DNA from: Palaemon carinicauda
Taxonomy: Eukaryota; Arthropoda; Malacostraca; Decapoda; Palaemonidae
NCBI RefSeq assembly: GCF_036898095.1
Contig: NC_090768.1
Span: 50,860,423 to 50,924,422 of the forward strand
DNA: 64,000 bases
Direction of reading: 5' to 3'
Shown: positions 53,378 through 64,000 of the stretch, in pieces
Layout: each line of letters begins with the position of its first letter
Position numbering within the stretch: the first letter of the stretch is position 1
Notes under the pieces: model-generated
The model's database searches: none
What the model was told of the DNA's origin: nothing
Seen by the model: the letters and a program-made list of their open reading frames with translations, nothing else
Translations under genes and position numbers: made by a program

Positions 53378-56300
53378 CTAAAAAGATAAGAAAAACATTA
53401 ACCTGGCATAGAAATGGCACAATTTTATAAAAAAAATAATTAAATATAATGTGTAAAATTGCTTCTATTTTAATGTTACTGCTCCTAACGGGTTTTACTT
53501 TAATTGTTCATTACCAGTAACTCTTGTAGTTTAGTTCTTTCCACACTAGGCTTTTTTTCCTTGTTGAAGCCCTTGGGCTTACAGCATCCTCCTTTTCCAA
53601 CTAGTGTTGTAGCTATTCTAGTAGTAGTAGTAGTAACAATAATAGCAGGTTAATGCACTTTAGATAGTAAAATTGAACAAACTTACCTGTCCCTGTCACG
53701 ATCTCTTTCTCTTCTATCTCTCTCTCTATCTCTATCTAAAGAGAGTGTACTTCTGGTATCGTGTGAACCTCTGTGCGATCTAGACCTGCTTCTTGACCTT
53801 GTTCTCGAATGTTTTTCATGTCTGTCATGCCTGTCTCTCCTGTCCCGGTCACGATCTCTACTCCCTCGCTCCCGACGTTCACGGTCTCTGTCATCACTGA
53901 AACCCCAGGATGTCATGCATTAATTTCAAGACAAGATTACGTATCCCAAAACATTTCACGACACGATTACGTATCCCAAAACATTTCACGACACGATTAC
54001 GTATCCCAAAACATTTCAAGACACGATTACGTATCCCAAAACATTTCAAGACACGATTACGTATCCCAAAACATTTCACGAGAATATTACGCATCCCAAA
54101 ACATTTAACAAAACCATTACATATCCCACAACATTTTACAAAACTAGTTAGTGTGATATCTCTAAAACACCCTGGGGCTCGAGAGCCAAATCATTTGGCG
54201 AAAAGTTGGCACCTTCACAGTCTGGTATATTTGGATTATTTTATCCTTTTATGAATTTAGTTGAGAAAATTTCTCTTAATACGAAGTTGGATTATTTAAT
54301 TTTCCAGAAAACACTACAAAAGCCAAGTAAGAACACTTAATATTAACTAATGAATGGTTTAATCAATTAATTGATACTGCAATACTGTACATATAGGAAA
54401 CAACTGCGTTCTGAAAATCCCTTCAGTAAATTTAATAACCACAAGCAGATTTTCCTCATTACATACAAGAAAACAACATTCAAATTATGAAATTAATTAC
54501 TTTGATGAAGCTTACCTACAAGTCATACAGCCTATGTCTATAAAAACCCTAAGACTTCTTGGACTATTACTTGAATCAAAACCTTAATCTTCAGAAAAAT
54601 CTTCTGATCAAGGAAGAACTTACCCTCTCCTCCTCCTCTCCTCGTCTTTCCTTCTGTCTTCCTTTTCTCTCTCTCTCCGCTTCTCTTCTTCGAGGAGTGC
54701 TCGATGTCTACTTTCTCTATCCTTTTCTCTTAAAGCTTCCCGTTCTGATCTCGCTTTCTCTCGATTCTGGGAAGACAAGTGAGACTGCTCTTTACATTTA
54801 CAATCAATACTTGGTCCCGTAAACTTTCTTAAATAATAAATGTTCCCTGATCAGTAGGGTCAAAACTGAATATATTTCGTTTTACAATAACAGCAGAGTT
54901 ATGAACCAGCAATTTCTCCATATAAATTATACGTACAAAATATGTCTCTAAACATGATTTGAATTGCCCAATAATTGGTCAGTACTGAACAAACATTCTT
55001 AAGATACTTCTATATTCCCCCCACCAAATAACCAAACTCAAAAAAGCATTTTAACTCGTGCAAGAATTTCAATAAAATTAGCATATTTCTGTTATGAGAA
55101 AAATCTTAAAAATTTAGTTAATGAATCAAATATTAAATATATTAAAGCACAAAATATTTCTCCTTAATGAATAATTAAATCAGAAACACTTTTCAATTCA
55201 TTAGATGTACAATGAATTATGCATAAAAATCACAGAATTCCTTAAATGTATACACAAAATTTCTCACACTGTAAAGTCAACCCCAGCCCATTTAAAACAA
55301 CTTTAAACCACAGTTGGCGTAAATCATGGTTTGAGTATCATAGAGATGGAAAATGCTGGCATAATAGTTCCTTTGCTTTTGTAAAACTTGAACAAGTTTT
55401 GAATATCTACTCACATCTCTGATTTCCTGGATCGCTTGTCGTAACTTAGCAAAACCAACGTGTTGCTTGCCTGTTAAATGGTCGTCGATTCTTTGTTGGG
55501 CGTCTCCAACGATCAGGAACGCACCACATACTTCACACACTTCCATCTGCTTTTCCTGTGATGCTGCCATTTCAGCAGCCTGAATATTTCAAAAATTGTA
55601 TGTTAAAACACTTGCCAATACAAAACAACAATATCACTATCATAATATAGTTCAAGCTACCAAGTGTTAAGGACCAATTTCTACATTAAAATAATGGATA
55701 TGAATGTGACAGCGTGTCTTGCATAGTTTTGCTGTCACCAGTTGTACCCTTTACTGGTATTAAAATATGGCATTGTAAGAGACAAAGATTTCTAAATAAC
55801 ACACTAACATACGTACCCTTTAAATATACATGTTACTTTATAAATATTGCAAGAGATGAACATGGTTTCCATGCAATAAAATAGTTCATCTAACATAAGT
55901 CCAAGTCCAAATGTACCCACTATGAATATCCTTTATGGCTTAACACTTTCTGGTACCACACTTGAATAGTGTTTATTGCATTTTGATAAAATTAACACTT
56001 ACAACGGCTGGTTTCTTTACGCTAAACCTATCACTTAATACACTAACTTCCATAGGAAACCCATAATAATTACCTGATGCCAAACTGAATTTTCATTGCT
56101 TCGGCGAAGGGAATCTCTCTCCTCTCTGAGTTGGTCACACAGCTTTAGAAGCCCCTGAGCCTCCTCTATATTGCCTTCACTTCCAAGGCGCTCTGCTTCA
56201 CTGACTAGACCGGTTATTCTTTCAGACAGCAGTTCTAACTGTTCGTCAACACGCCCATCACCCGTGGTACTGCTGGCCTAGAAGTGAAAACTTCATCTAA

Positions 56301-59300
56301 GAACAACAGAAATAAAAAATCTCCAGTCTTTTCTACAAGCTCAAAAGGACAGTTACTTCAACTCAACGCTCCCCTCATTAAGGTACATCCCGATACTTAC
56401 CAAGGCATCTTTAACCGAGAGAGATAAACGCTGCTTTCCTTTCTTAATTCTTTTGTCCACTTCTGTCAACATGGATTCTGCATAACGTATAAATTCATCT
56501 TCAAAGGCAGTTCGGCGATAAGAATTGGCAGCTTCAAACTCTCTCTTCAGGTCTTCATCATGGACCTACAAAAAAATATTTAGAAACAATTATTTTCTCT
56601 AAAATACTGTACAGTTTCTGTATATCTACAGTATAAATAACTACTGTGTTCAATCTCCCTTCAGATAAAAGCATAAGAGTACTGTACAGTACTGCTTTAT
56701 ATGTCATTCTCATTTTACATATGCTTATAAATTTCTGTGCACTTCCTGCCCAAATCCCTATCCGGTCTCAGTGCTCACCTATGACCCACACACCTCCCCT
56801 CCTTGATAACTGGGGGATACAACCTTCTAAGCACACTACAACCATGGACCTTAGCATCTTTTTTCTAGTCGCAACCTATCAAATTTTTCATTTTCTTTCA
56901 AAAAGAGTCTCCAATTCCAGATATATGAACCAGTTTTGTATAAATCTCAAGTGAAAAGTATTTGTAGTGAGCTAAGAAAAGGTCCTGCATGCTTTAAGAA
57001 AGCAGATATTCCCATTTCTTAGAAGTCTAGCAACCTCCTTCCATTTTGAGAGGGATATTACTAGCTATTACCCAAACACACCTCTGGTCCTAATCTCTTG
57101 ACCTTTGGCCACAAAGTCTAAAATAGCCTACCTATTCAAAGATGTGTTCCTCTATCATAATTCTAAGGCATTCCTTTCCATTTTTTGTAGATCTGTTGAA
57201 CTTATTGCACGTAGCACATACAGCATTTGATTCAAACCTTAACACACCAACAACCTAATGGAGTGCTTTCAAAATTGTTTTAACAGGAGGGGAAATGAAG
57301 TAAGGACCAATCTTAGTTATATTTATGTCAATTTATAATCCTTTTTCTATTCTATTTCACCTTTCTATCATTTACACATTTCTACACTACCTAATAATGA
57401 TCCAACTCGGCTATCTTTTTTAAGAGACTCACAAATTTCCAACAATTTCTGTCTACATTAATAATTCTGATGGGCAAATTTTCTACACCTACTCTGAACT
57501 CTCTTACTTTCACAAAAGACAGAGAGCTAATTGATATTTTGTGGACCCTGTTCCTTTCTTCCAGAAATCCAACCGAACTATCTTGGTACCCCTGGCTACC
57601 ATAATGCCAAAATAAAAACTGACAACCCAATATACAGTAATTCATTGATTTTCATGATGGATAATTCCCATGCTTTGCTTTGTGAAACTTGCTTATCATC
57701 TTCTTGCCAAGTACCAAGTCAAACAGAGATTTTTACAGTATGGTACTGTACCTCCTTAATTTTCCTTTCTGAAAAGACTCCCATCCATAATTCCATACTA
57801 TGATCAAGTTATTTACTGTCACATTTACATTAGAGTTTATCTTCATCCTTACGTATTCTTGTAATACTTTCCACCACCTTTAAGTCATGCTTCTGCCTTT
57901 CTTGAGTTAACATGTTCTAGTTAACTCAAAAAGCAGTGTAATTATAGATCTTTCACATCCAATGGGGCATTGCATACTGGAAAAACCTCTACTAGTTGTG
58001 ACCATAATAATAAAAAATATCGCTTTATACAACCTACCTTTTCACATGGACCAAGATCAGATTTTGTGTTGGTAAATAAGTCATGAGGACAGAACTTGAC
58101 CAGAAAATGACGACACACCTGGAAAAGAAAGGCAGTTTAACAGAATGATCCAAAAGATCCTAGTCACGAGATATATTAAAAAATATAAGGTCGTCACTAA
58201 TAATTACAAGCTAAAAAATTGTACAAAAAGGGAAAAACATTGTTAAGTCACAAACCACTGAATTATCTACAAAATGTACTTAAATTGATGTCCCCCAAAT
58301 TATTCCAGATTCACTTTTCTTTTATCTGAAATATACAACTGTACAAGAAAATCTATCCACTCCTGTACCCTCTAGATTCCCAGTTATGTCTCTACCTATA
58401 ACCCCAGTCTTCCTGTGCCTGTAGCAGCAGTGAATAGCTTCTAACTCAATCCATAAATGTTGGCCTTAGCAAAGATGACAATCAACTATTGTGATTTCAC
58501 TTTCCATTTTCTAAAATTAATCTTAATTCAGACAATTTCAAAATGACCTTGAAGAAATTTTATTTCAGTAATTAACGGACCCTGAACCAAGCTCTGAAGT
58601 TGCCTAGTTTTCAGATCACTGGCTACATCAGATAAAACAATTTTCAAGTATGATAGAGGGACTTTCTCATCACTGAGAATTTAACTTCTAGTGGTGATCG
58701 CTTCTTTTCAGTAGAGAAATGTTTTGTATCTAATTTCATTACTTTTATTAGAAGTTAAAGTTACGGCTGGAGTTATTTTTAACATGCTAATGAATTAAGA
58801 GTTCTCATTTGACTGATCTTTTTAACTTATTCTCCCAAAGGGACAACAAAGTTCAAATTACTGGTCTGTATTCTATTTTCATGCTTTCTACTTCAAGGTT
58901 TTCATGTTGCTACTATATCTTGAGCTAGACTTTGATAGTAGCTTTAGCTCTCCACAACCCAATAGCAAGTTGTTTCACCTATCATGACTCCACATAGATA
59001 CCGTCATTTTGTCTTATGGTTCTACGGCACCAACACTTATCTCTCCCAAACACTCCACGCCACACCATTATGTGCCTACTTCTTATCAGCAGTCTTATCT
59101 CTTCTTTTATTTCCCATTCACTACGTTTTAGTACTTTTTTGTTGAGTGAAGCCTATCCTATTTTTAGAAGGATCCTGTTACTCATCCTTTAAGTACCAGC
59201 ACAGTACCCCCTTTCATCATTTTCCTCTTTAATGTTAGTGATATTCATTTAACAAAGTATTTCAAGGTTCAGCTCTGTCATTTTTTCTTGGAAAATTTTG

Positions 59301-62300
59301 TGAGAGCTTGCTTCATTGTCCAATCTGGACAAAGTATCACCTACTGTATTAACACATTAGTGCTGTAAAATCCAGTGTGTAACAACCCTTGTATGGGTTG
59401 TGAGCATTGGAATTTTTAAAGTGGAGTACTGTATACTTTTGCACAGAAGAGCTTGCAATTGAAAAATATCATAAGATTACTGCAAAGTTTTCTTTAAATC
59501 TACACTAGGAGGAGGTATAACTCTTCATCACATTCCATTAAGTAACAGTGCGTGTCGATTTCCCTACAAAGGGAGTCCGCTGTACTCTTCAGAAGATACA
59601 TGTTAAACAAGTCTCAAAAAACACCTTAACCTCTATCATGGATACACCGACTCATAACTTTGTATCTCCAACACCAAATAAAGACACAGACTTTGTCACA
59701 TGTTCAAATTCACAAACTGTACACTACGCCCCAGCTATATACAATCATACCCATGAGTTAAGTTTGTCAAACTGATTAATTTTAATATTTTTTTTATAAT
59801 CCCAGATCAGTTGCAATATGAGACATTACCGCAATTACAAGGCTACATCCTAAGCCGGCAACATTCAAACAGTGTTCGAGACCGTGCGCTTTTAGGAATA
59901 CAGTACTGTACTGTACTCTGCTTGAGCAAGTTTTTTCAATTCCTCAGACCCCGAGGTTGCTCTTTTGTTCACCAACCCTATTCATAGCTCGACGTTCTAC
60001 ATACGCCTTTGGAAGACTTAAGGGAATTTTTTTAATGTTGAAGGGACTGATTCTATTCTTTTTTTCACACTTATTCCTAAATTAAGGGGCCGGTCGCCTT
60101 ATTTGTAGCTCGATTAATAATTTAGCAAAAGTTTTCACAATTGCATGTCCTTACAGTCATCAACTACAGATATTGGCGGTGGGCCTAGCCTCTAACTAAA
60201 TAAGTCTAACTGCAAGGCAGCAGTTTCCACAGTTTTTGGTGGTGGGCTTGGCATTTTGCTAAAAAGCAAGACTAGAAAGGAAGCAGACGAGGTTATTCTC
60301 TATTAGGCGTTCTCGAAATAAGTTATTGTGGTTAGAACCAAAGGAATTCAGACTCAGTGACTTTGAATGAGGTTAAGAGTTGTCAGGACCCTTTGTTTGA
60401 TTACATGTATATTGTACCTATTTGGAATTGCACTCCTAATGTACTTTTTTTTTTTTTTTTTTTTACAAACTGAATAAGTAAATGGGTATTGTTGTGGCAA
60501 ACCACCCACATTGAAGGCAAATTGAAGATCACATGATCATTTATAGGAAATGAGGGTTTAGGAGTGGAGCAACACAATAACAAATAATTAAGATCAGATG
60601 CACTTGTTTAGGCGAGTCCAAAAAAAATTTATAAATAATAATGTGTAGTGTTTACTGTGACGTGTACATGATTTGGAACATTTGGTCCTTAAAATAGTCC
60701 ATTTTTGCAGCAAAATGCATGGCACACAGCAGACACCCCATTGGATAATTTGTGCGAATACGCGTGCATTTCGTTCATAAGCCAAGTGGAGTTCGTACTG
60801 TATGTAGAATATAGGGACAATCACTGACAGAACAGTAATTTCTAGTAATTTGGTAAAAATAAAAAAATTCCTGTTTTCTAACACACTTCTGTTGCTATTC
60901 AGGTATGTCCCAACCATTCATGCACAGAGTGGTCGTACTATGTACAGTACAGAAGAACACTGCGATGACCTTTAACAGAATTAATTTATAGCTACAGTAT
61001 TACATAAATTAAGGGTATTCTTGGTTTTGCTTTTTTTCAATACATTTTACAACAAAGGAAGGTACAAACATGTTGTATCTAGTCTGATAATGAGTAATAG
61101 AAGGTACTGCATGCGAGAACAGAGGAGCCTGGACAATGTTTTTGTGAGCAAAGCGGGACACAGTGGAGCAAAGACCTCTAAGTGATTAAATAGTAATGTA
61201 CAGTAATTCAGTGGACCTACCTACAAAAATATGCTCAAGTAAGGGAGGGGGGGAAGTGAGGAGAACGTCTGTTGTAAGATGACTACGAACGACTAAAGAA
61301 AATATGACGGAAAAGCTTGTTACTTTCGCCGATGAAGTTGGAAGGTGGTTATATTTTACCAGTTTATGTATTTATTTGTAAACAGCTTCCTGACCACAAT
61401 TTTAATCTTACATGGGGATTAACTCATGTAAAAAGTCAGAAATTATCAAATTTTGGAAGGTCAAGGTCAAACAAAATGTGCAATTCACGTAATCAGCCAC
61501 AAGTTTGGACATCGTTGTCACAGAGACTTCAAACTCGATTCATATTTGTGTATGAAAATCCATGCCATTTAAAACATGTTAAGGTCAAGGTTGAGAAATA
61601 AGCTGCCACGGCCGATGTCTGCGCTTTACTGAATGACTAGTTTTTTATGCATCAGGAAGGCCCGACGTTCTACAAAGGCTTAGGCATTTTGACAACTATA
61701 TCTGGTAGAAACTCAGTTTTTCATTTAAGGTAATCAACCCCGCATACTCTGAAAAACTATCGATTTTCATCAAGTTAGTTTTAATAACATACGGGGCAGA
61801 AATAGGGTGTATATAAAGGAGTTCTTAATGTTCTTGAATATGACAACTAGCATAAACCTATCATTTTTCAGTGATAGTAGTCAACACATCATAACTGAAG
61901 AACTATGGATATCCATCAGTTGTCATCATCAGAAATGTCCAATGTACGAAGTGTAAACCAAATACTAGTCTCATTTTAGCCCCATATATTATTGTGCCAT
62001 TCTATAATTTTACCAGAATCTATCCTATTTGTATACATATTAGATCTTCCAGCCAAAACAAATCCCCCATTGCTAACTCATTGCCATTTAAAAGCATGCT
62101 ATACTGTAAGGTAGGAAGTTACCTTTACCATTGGAATTAACTATAAGCAAAAAAAAATTTTTAATGACAATTTTTAATAATGAAAGGATAGAGTTTTAAA
62201 CCCTGTCTCGGGTTAGCCCACATAATGACAATTTTTAATAATGAAAGGATGGAGTTTTAAAACCTATCTTGGGTTAGCCCACATCTATGTAAAAGACAAG

Positions 62301-62955
62301 ATGACATACCCAAAAACCCGAATAGTTATATGATAAAAACATTTGACAATCCTATCATTGTAAAAATTACGATTATTTAAAGAGAAAAATTTACTTGCAC
62401 ACGAAAACGATCTTACAAAAAATAACGATATTTAAACTACTGTGCAACGGAAGAAAACTTGGGTCATAACGTATATTCATGGTAATAAAACAAAATGAAA
62501 CTAGCCTAGGTGTACTTATGATAGTTAACTGGCAAAAGCTGAATTCCAATCCATGAGATCTAAACCTACTGTAGTAGGCGGGCAGACTTGGTTACGATTA
62601 TAAAAACGGGACAATTTCATCTCTTCGAAGCCTACCATTTAACACAGGATTCCCTTTAGCCTGCAACTGGCCTATAATTAATACCGCCGCCTAATTATGA
62701 AGACACAGTAGAATTAATCAAGACGTGTCCGATCAGAAGATAAAGTACAGCACAACAAACACAAATCTAGCCATCGTACGAAATGCCAATTTTCACTTAA
62801 TAGAAAAAAATAGGCTATAAATGTATTAAATGGTAATGGATATACATTACCTCTATAGAATCCCAATGCAGTCTCGAATTTCTCTCGTTAGGGAGGACAT
62901 TTCTCGTCCTTCCCATTAATTCATCCAAGAGCGCAGCTGCGGCTTGCGTCGCCAT
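53317..62955 (-). CDS. LUC7L3: LUC7-like protein 3 (U1 snRNP-associated), eight coding exons
   Basis: A nuclear splicing factor that stabilises U1 snRNP at 5' splice sites. Coding exons in order: 62851-62955, 58038-58118, 56401-56565, 56074-56277, 55415-55579, 54624-54766, 53687-53896, 53317-53377; all GT/AG with matching phases; 377 codons. Zinc finger 1 is C37, C45, C60, H64 (CCCH); a helical/coiled region covers about 115-190; zinc finger 2 is C200, C203, H219, H225 in the invariant MEVCEVCGAFLIVGDAQ context; then a charged RE/RD/RS tail from about 241 to the end. The tail is shorter than in vertebrate LUC7L3 (about 430 residues). The N-terminus (LLDELMGR) fits the family. Plain LUC7L/LUC7L2 are less likely because of the long acidic helix and the QEKQMEVCEVCGAF block. 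Confidence 0.95.
53470..53647 (+). mobile_element. non-LTR 3' tail repeat, copy e
   Basis: GGGCTTACAGCATCC, TTTTCCAACTAGTGTTGTAG and an end of TAGTAGTAGTAGTAACAATAATA, inside the short LUC7L3 intron 7, opposite to the gene. Confidence 0.7.
53687..53896 (-). CDS. LUC7L3: LUC7L3 coding exon 7 (RD/RS-rich)
   Basis: 210 nt encoding DDRDRERRERGSRDRD, SRTRSRSRSRSHRG and a further RD run. This low-complexity tail serves splicing-factor contacts. The acceptor lies 30-40 nt from a 30-bp tandem array. Confidence 0.9.
53941..54150. repeat. 30-bp tandem repeat, seven units
   Basis: Units of exactly 30 bp start at 53941, each GTATCCCAAAACATTT plus a more variable 14 bp. The first five are nearly identical and the last two diverged; a partial unit precedes. 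It lies in LUC7L3 intron 6 next to the exon 7 acceptor. Confidence 0.95.
54624..54766 (-). CDS. LUC7L3: LUC7L3 coding exon 6
   Basis: 143 nt, phase 0 in, phase 2 out. Encodes NREKARSEREALREKDRE and an Arg/Glu-rich tail. The GG-T junction gives Gly-Asp-Asp with exon 7. Confidence 0.9.
55415..55579 (-). CDS. LUC7L3: LUC7L3 coding exon 5
   Basis: 55 codons carrying the second zinc finger (CEVCGAFLIVGDAQ, DDHLTGKQH). Donor GTGAGT. Confidence 0.97.
56074..56277 (-). CDS. LUC7L3: LUC7L3 coding exon 4
   Basis: 68 codons of helical, Glu/Leu-rich sequence with LGSEGNIEEAQGLLKL, the conserved linker helix between the two zinc fingers. Confidence 0.95.
56401..56565 (-). CDS. LUC7L3: LUC7L3 coding exon 3
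   Basis: 55 codons starting VHDEDLKREFEAA, whose His completes the first zinc finger. A lysine-rich helix ends LSLSVKDAL. Donor GTAAGT. Confidence 0.95.
56646..58037. other. LUC7L3 intron 2 (58037-56566), no gene seen
   Basis: AT-rich with no coding signal beyond chance short frames. Confidence 0.5.
58038..58118 (-). CDS. LUC7L3: LUC7L3 coding exon 2
   Basis: 27 codons, VCRHFLVKFCPHDLF through LGPCEK, the core of the first CCCH zinc finger. Donor GTAGGT. Confidence 0.95.
58119..61316. other. LUC7L3 intron 1, distal part, no gene seen
   Basis: AT-rich. A poly-T run of 22-24 lies at about 60445-60464. No recognisable exon or repeat. Confidence 0.5.
61317..61645 (+). repeat. dispersed repeat family R1, copy 2
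   Basis: Contains TTTGTAAACAGCTTCCTG, GTGCAATTCACGTAATCAG, GGACATCGTTGTCACAGAGA and a GC-rich end CGGCCGATGTCTGCGCT. It matches copy 1 (36820-37175) in reverse orientation along its whole length. A 94-codon frame is open, but nothing shows it is translated. Confidence 0.8.
62162..62283. repeat. 61-bp tandem duplication
   Basis: Two units (62162-62222 and 62223-62283) with TAATGACAATTTTTAATAAT and GGGTTAGCCCACA, differing at a few positions, in LUC7L3 intron 1. Confidence 0.9.
62851..62955 (-). CDS. LUC7L3: LUC7L3 coding exon 1
   Basis: 35 codons from ATG (62953-62955), containing LLDELMGRTRNVLP and ending HWDSIE; donor GTAATG, phase 0. The ATG is the only one fitting the family N-terminus. 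Confidence 0.93.
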
Positions 62956-63009
62956 CTTGTCTACACATGGGACAGACGTCGCGTTCAAAAGATAACTTCT
63001 GTTTAAAAA
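62956..63009 (-). promoter_or_regulatory. LUC7L3: LUC7L3 5' UTR / start region
   Basis: Short region between the ATG and the upstream tandem repeats. Assigned by position; no TATA box is evident. Confidence 0.35.
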
Positions 63010-63500
63010 CGCAAAACAGTTTTGAACTGAGTGTTCGAACTTGGGATGGCTTTATTAGTTGTAAAATACATCTCCCCATTTATAACACTTAGAATTAAAT
63101 GCAATTGGGTTTTAATTTGCTCTCTTTTACTAAAATAAAAATAGTGGTTTATTATAAACGGCGTGTTCAAAAGACTTCCTTTCACAAACGCAAAACAGCT
63201 TTGAACAATGCAATGTTCGAACTTCAGGAGGTTTTATATATAGTAAAATACATTTTCCCAATCATAACACTTAGAATAAAATATAAAAGAGGTTATAATT
63301 TTCACTTTTAATACAATATACAAATCGGTTTATCATTCTGTGCACAAACGCAAAACAGTTTTGTACTATGTTGTGTTCGAACCTTTGATGGCTTTAATAA
63401 ATGTAAAATAAATTTATCCATTTATGATAAGCTTGAAATAAATAGTAAATGGGTTATAATTTGCACTCTCTTTCTACAATAATTATTGTTTATCATAATG
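63010..63500. repeat. three tandem units of about 160-180 bp upstream of LUC7L3
   Basis: Each unit begins CGCAAAACAG (63010, 63189, 63349), then TGTTCGAACTT/CCTT, TAAAATA, a CCCAT/CCAAT block and ATAACACTTAGAAT. They are diverged, with spacings of 179 and 160. Confidence 0.85.
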
Positions 63501-64000
63501 ATAAACTACTTCTATTAACGGGAAATGTTTTGTCATGAAAACATTACGTGATACGTTTTCCTCGGGTGCGTTTCACAAGCCTACAGACATCTAAATTATT
63601 GGAACATAAATCCCAATAAATATAGAAGGGATGTAAGGATTGATATTACGATGTTATACAATATATACAATTTATACAATATATTGCATTAACTAGACGA
63701 TGAAATATACAATATTGGTAGACGTTTGGTATTATATTCTTATGATACAAATGCATACACCATTTTTCATTCATGAAAGCGCGCGTATATTTGTAAACAG
63801 TTTCGTGTAATTTTTAATTGATTTTTTCATTTTAAAATACACCTCGTATCTAAAAGTGTCACTTGTGTCTCTTATATGGGATAAATATATATAATTTCTT
63901 TAATGTTTTTATTCTGCAAGTTCCAAGCCATTAGAAGAGGAAGAAGAAACCTTAATTATAGCTTCAGAACAGTCTTACATAAGCGGTCAAAAACGACGTA
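63501..64000. other. intergenic, nothing recognised
   Basis: AT-rich, with a small AT palindrome near 63656-63690. No gene evidence. Confidence 0.5.

Noticed and set aside
53941..54150. Regular 30-bp repeats resembling a CRISPR array
   Set aside because: The repeats are head-to-tail without unique spacers, and the setting is an animal intron.
53809..54254. Open frames on both strands across the 30-bp array
   Set aside because: They arise because the unit length is a multiple of three; there is no initiation context and no family match.

Overview
The window looks like nuclear DNA of an arthropod, most likely a decapod crustacean. It is AT-rich and intron-rich, carries two animal housekeeping genes split into many short exons, and is crowded with repeats: DIRS-type retrotransposons, a tRNA-derived SINE, non-LTR retrotransposon tails ending in TAA/TGA microsatellites, palindromic MITEs and a Tigger-like remnant. 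The species is not determinable from the sequence; 'decapod' rests on the repeat families and is an inference.

Layout. 1-5953: DIRS-like element A, minus strand, cut by the window edge, frameshifted and rearranged. 5954-11275: no gene; a SINE, three copies of one 185-bp palindromic MITE and a decayed Tigger-like element. 11276-17736: DIRS-like element B, full length, close to A, with gag and tyrosine recombinase (YR) open but one stop in the reverse transcriptase frame. 20161-26941: DIRS-like element C, a different subfamily, full length, all three frames open, and 159-bp inverted terminal repeats that read identical. 27807-39698: PIGV (GPI mannosyltransferase 2), minus strand, seven coding exons, 513 codons. 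39.7-53 kb: no recognised gene; non-LTR fragments and three exon-like blocks of unknown meaning. 53317-62955: LUC7L3 (U1 snRNP-associated splicing factor), minus strand, eight coding exons, 377 codons, with tandem repeats in its introns and directly upstream.

How the DIRS elements work. Gag, pol (RT, RNase H, methyltransferase-like) and YR lie on one strand. In both B and C the YR frame is the same frame as gag. From the gag ATG to the YR stop that frame contains one stop codon only, a TGA followed by CT, although pol is encoded in the +1 frame across the middle. This suggests UGA readthrough or dual-frame coding and is the most interesting signal here. Each intact element also has an internal complementary region whose two halves pair with the two outer ends, which fixes the element ends to within a base or two.

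All exon boundaries were derived by eye from GT/AG sites, phase continuity and protein family similarity; no alignment was run.
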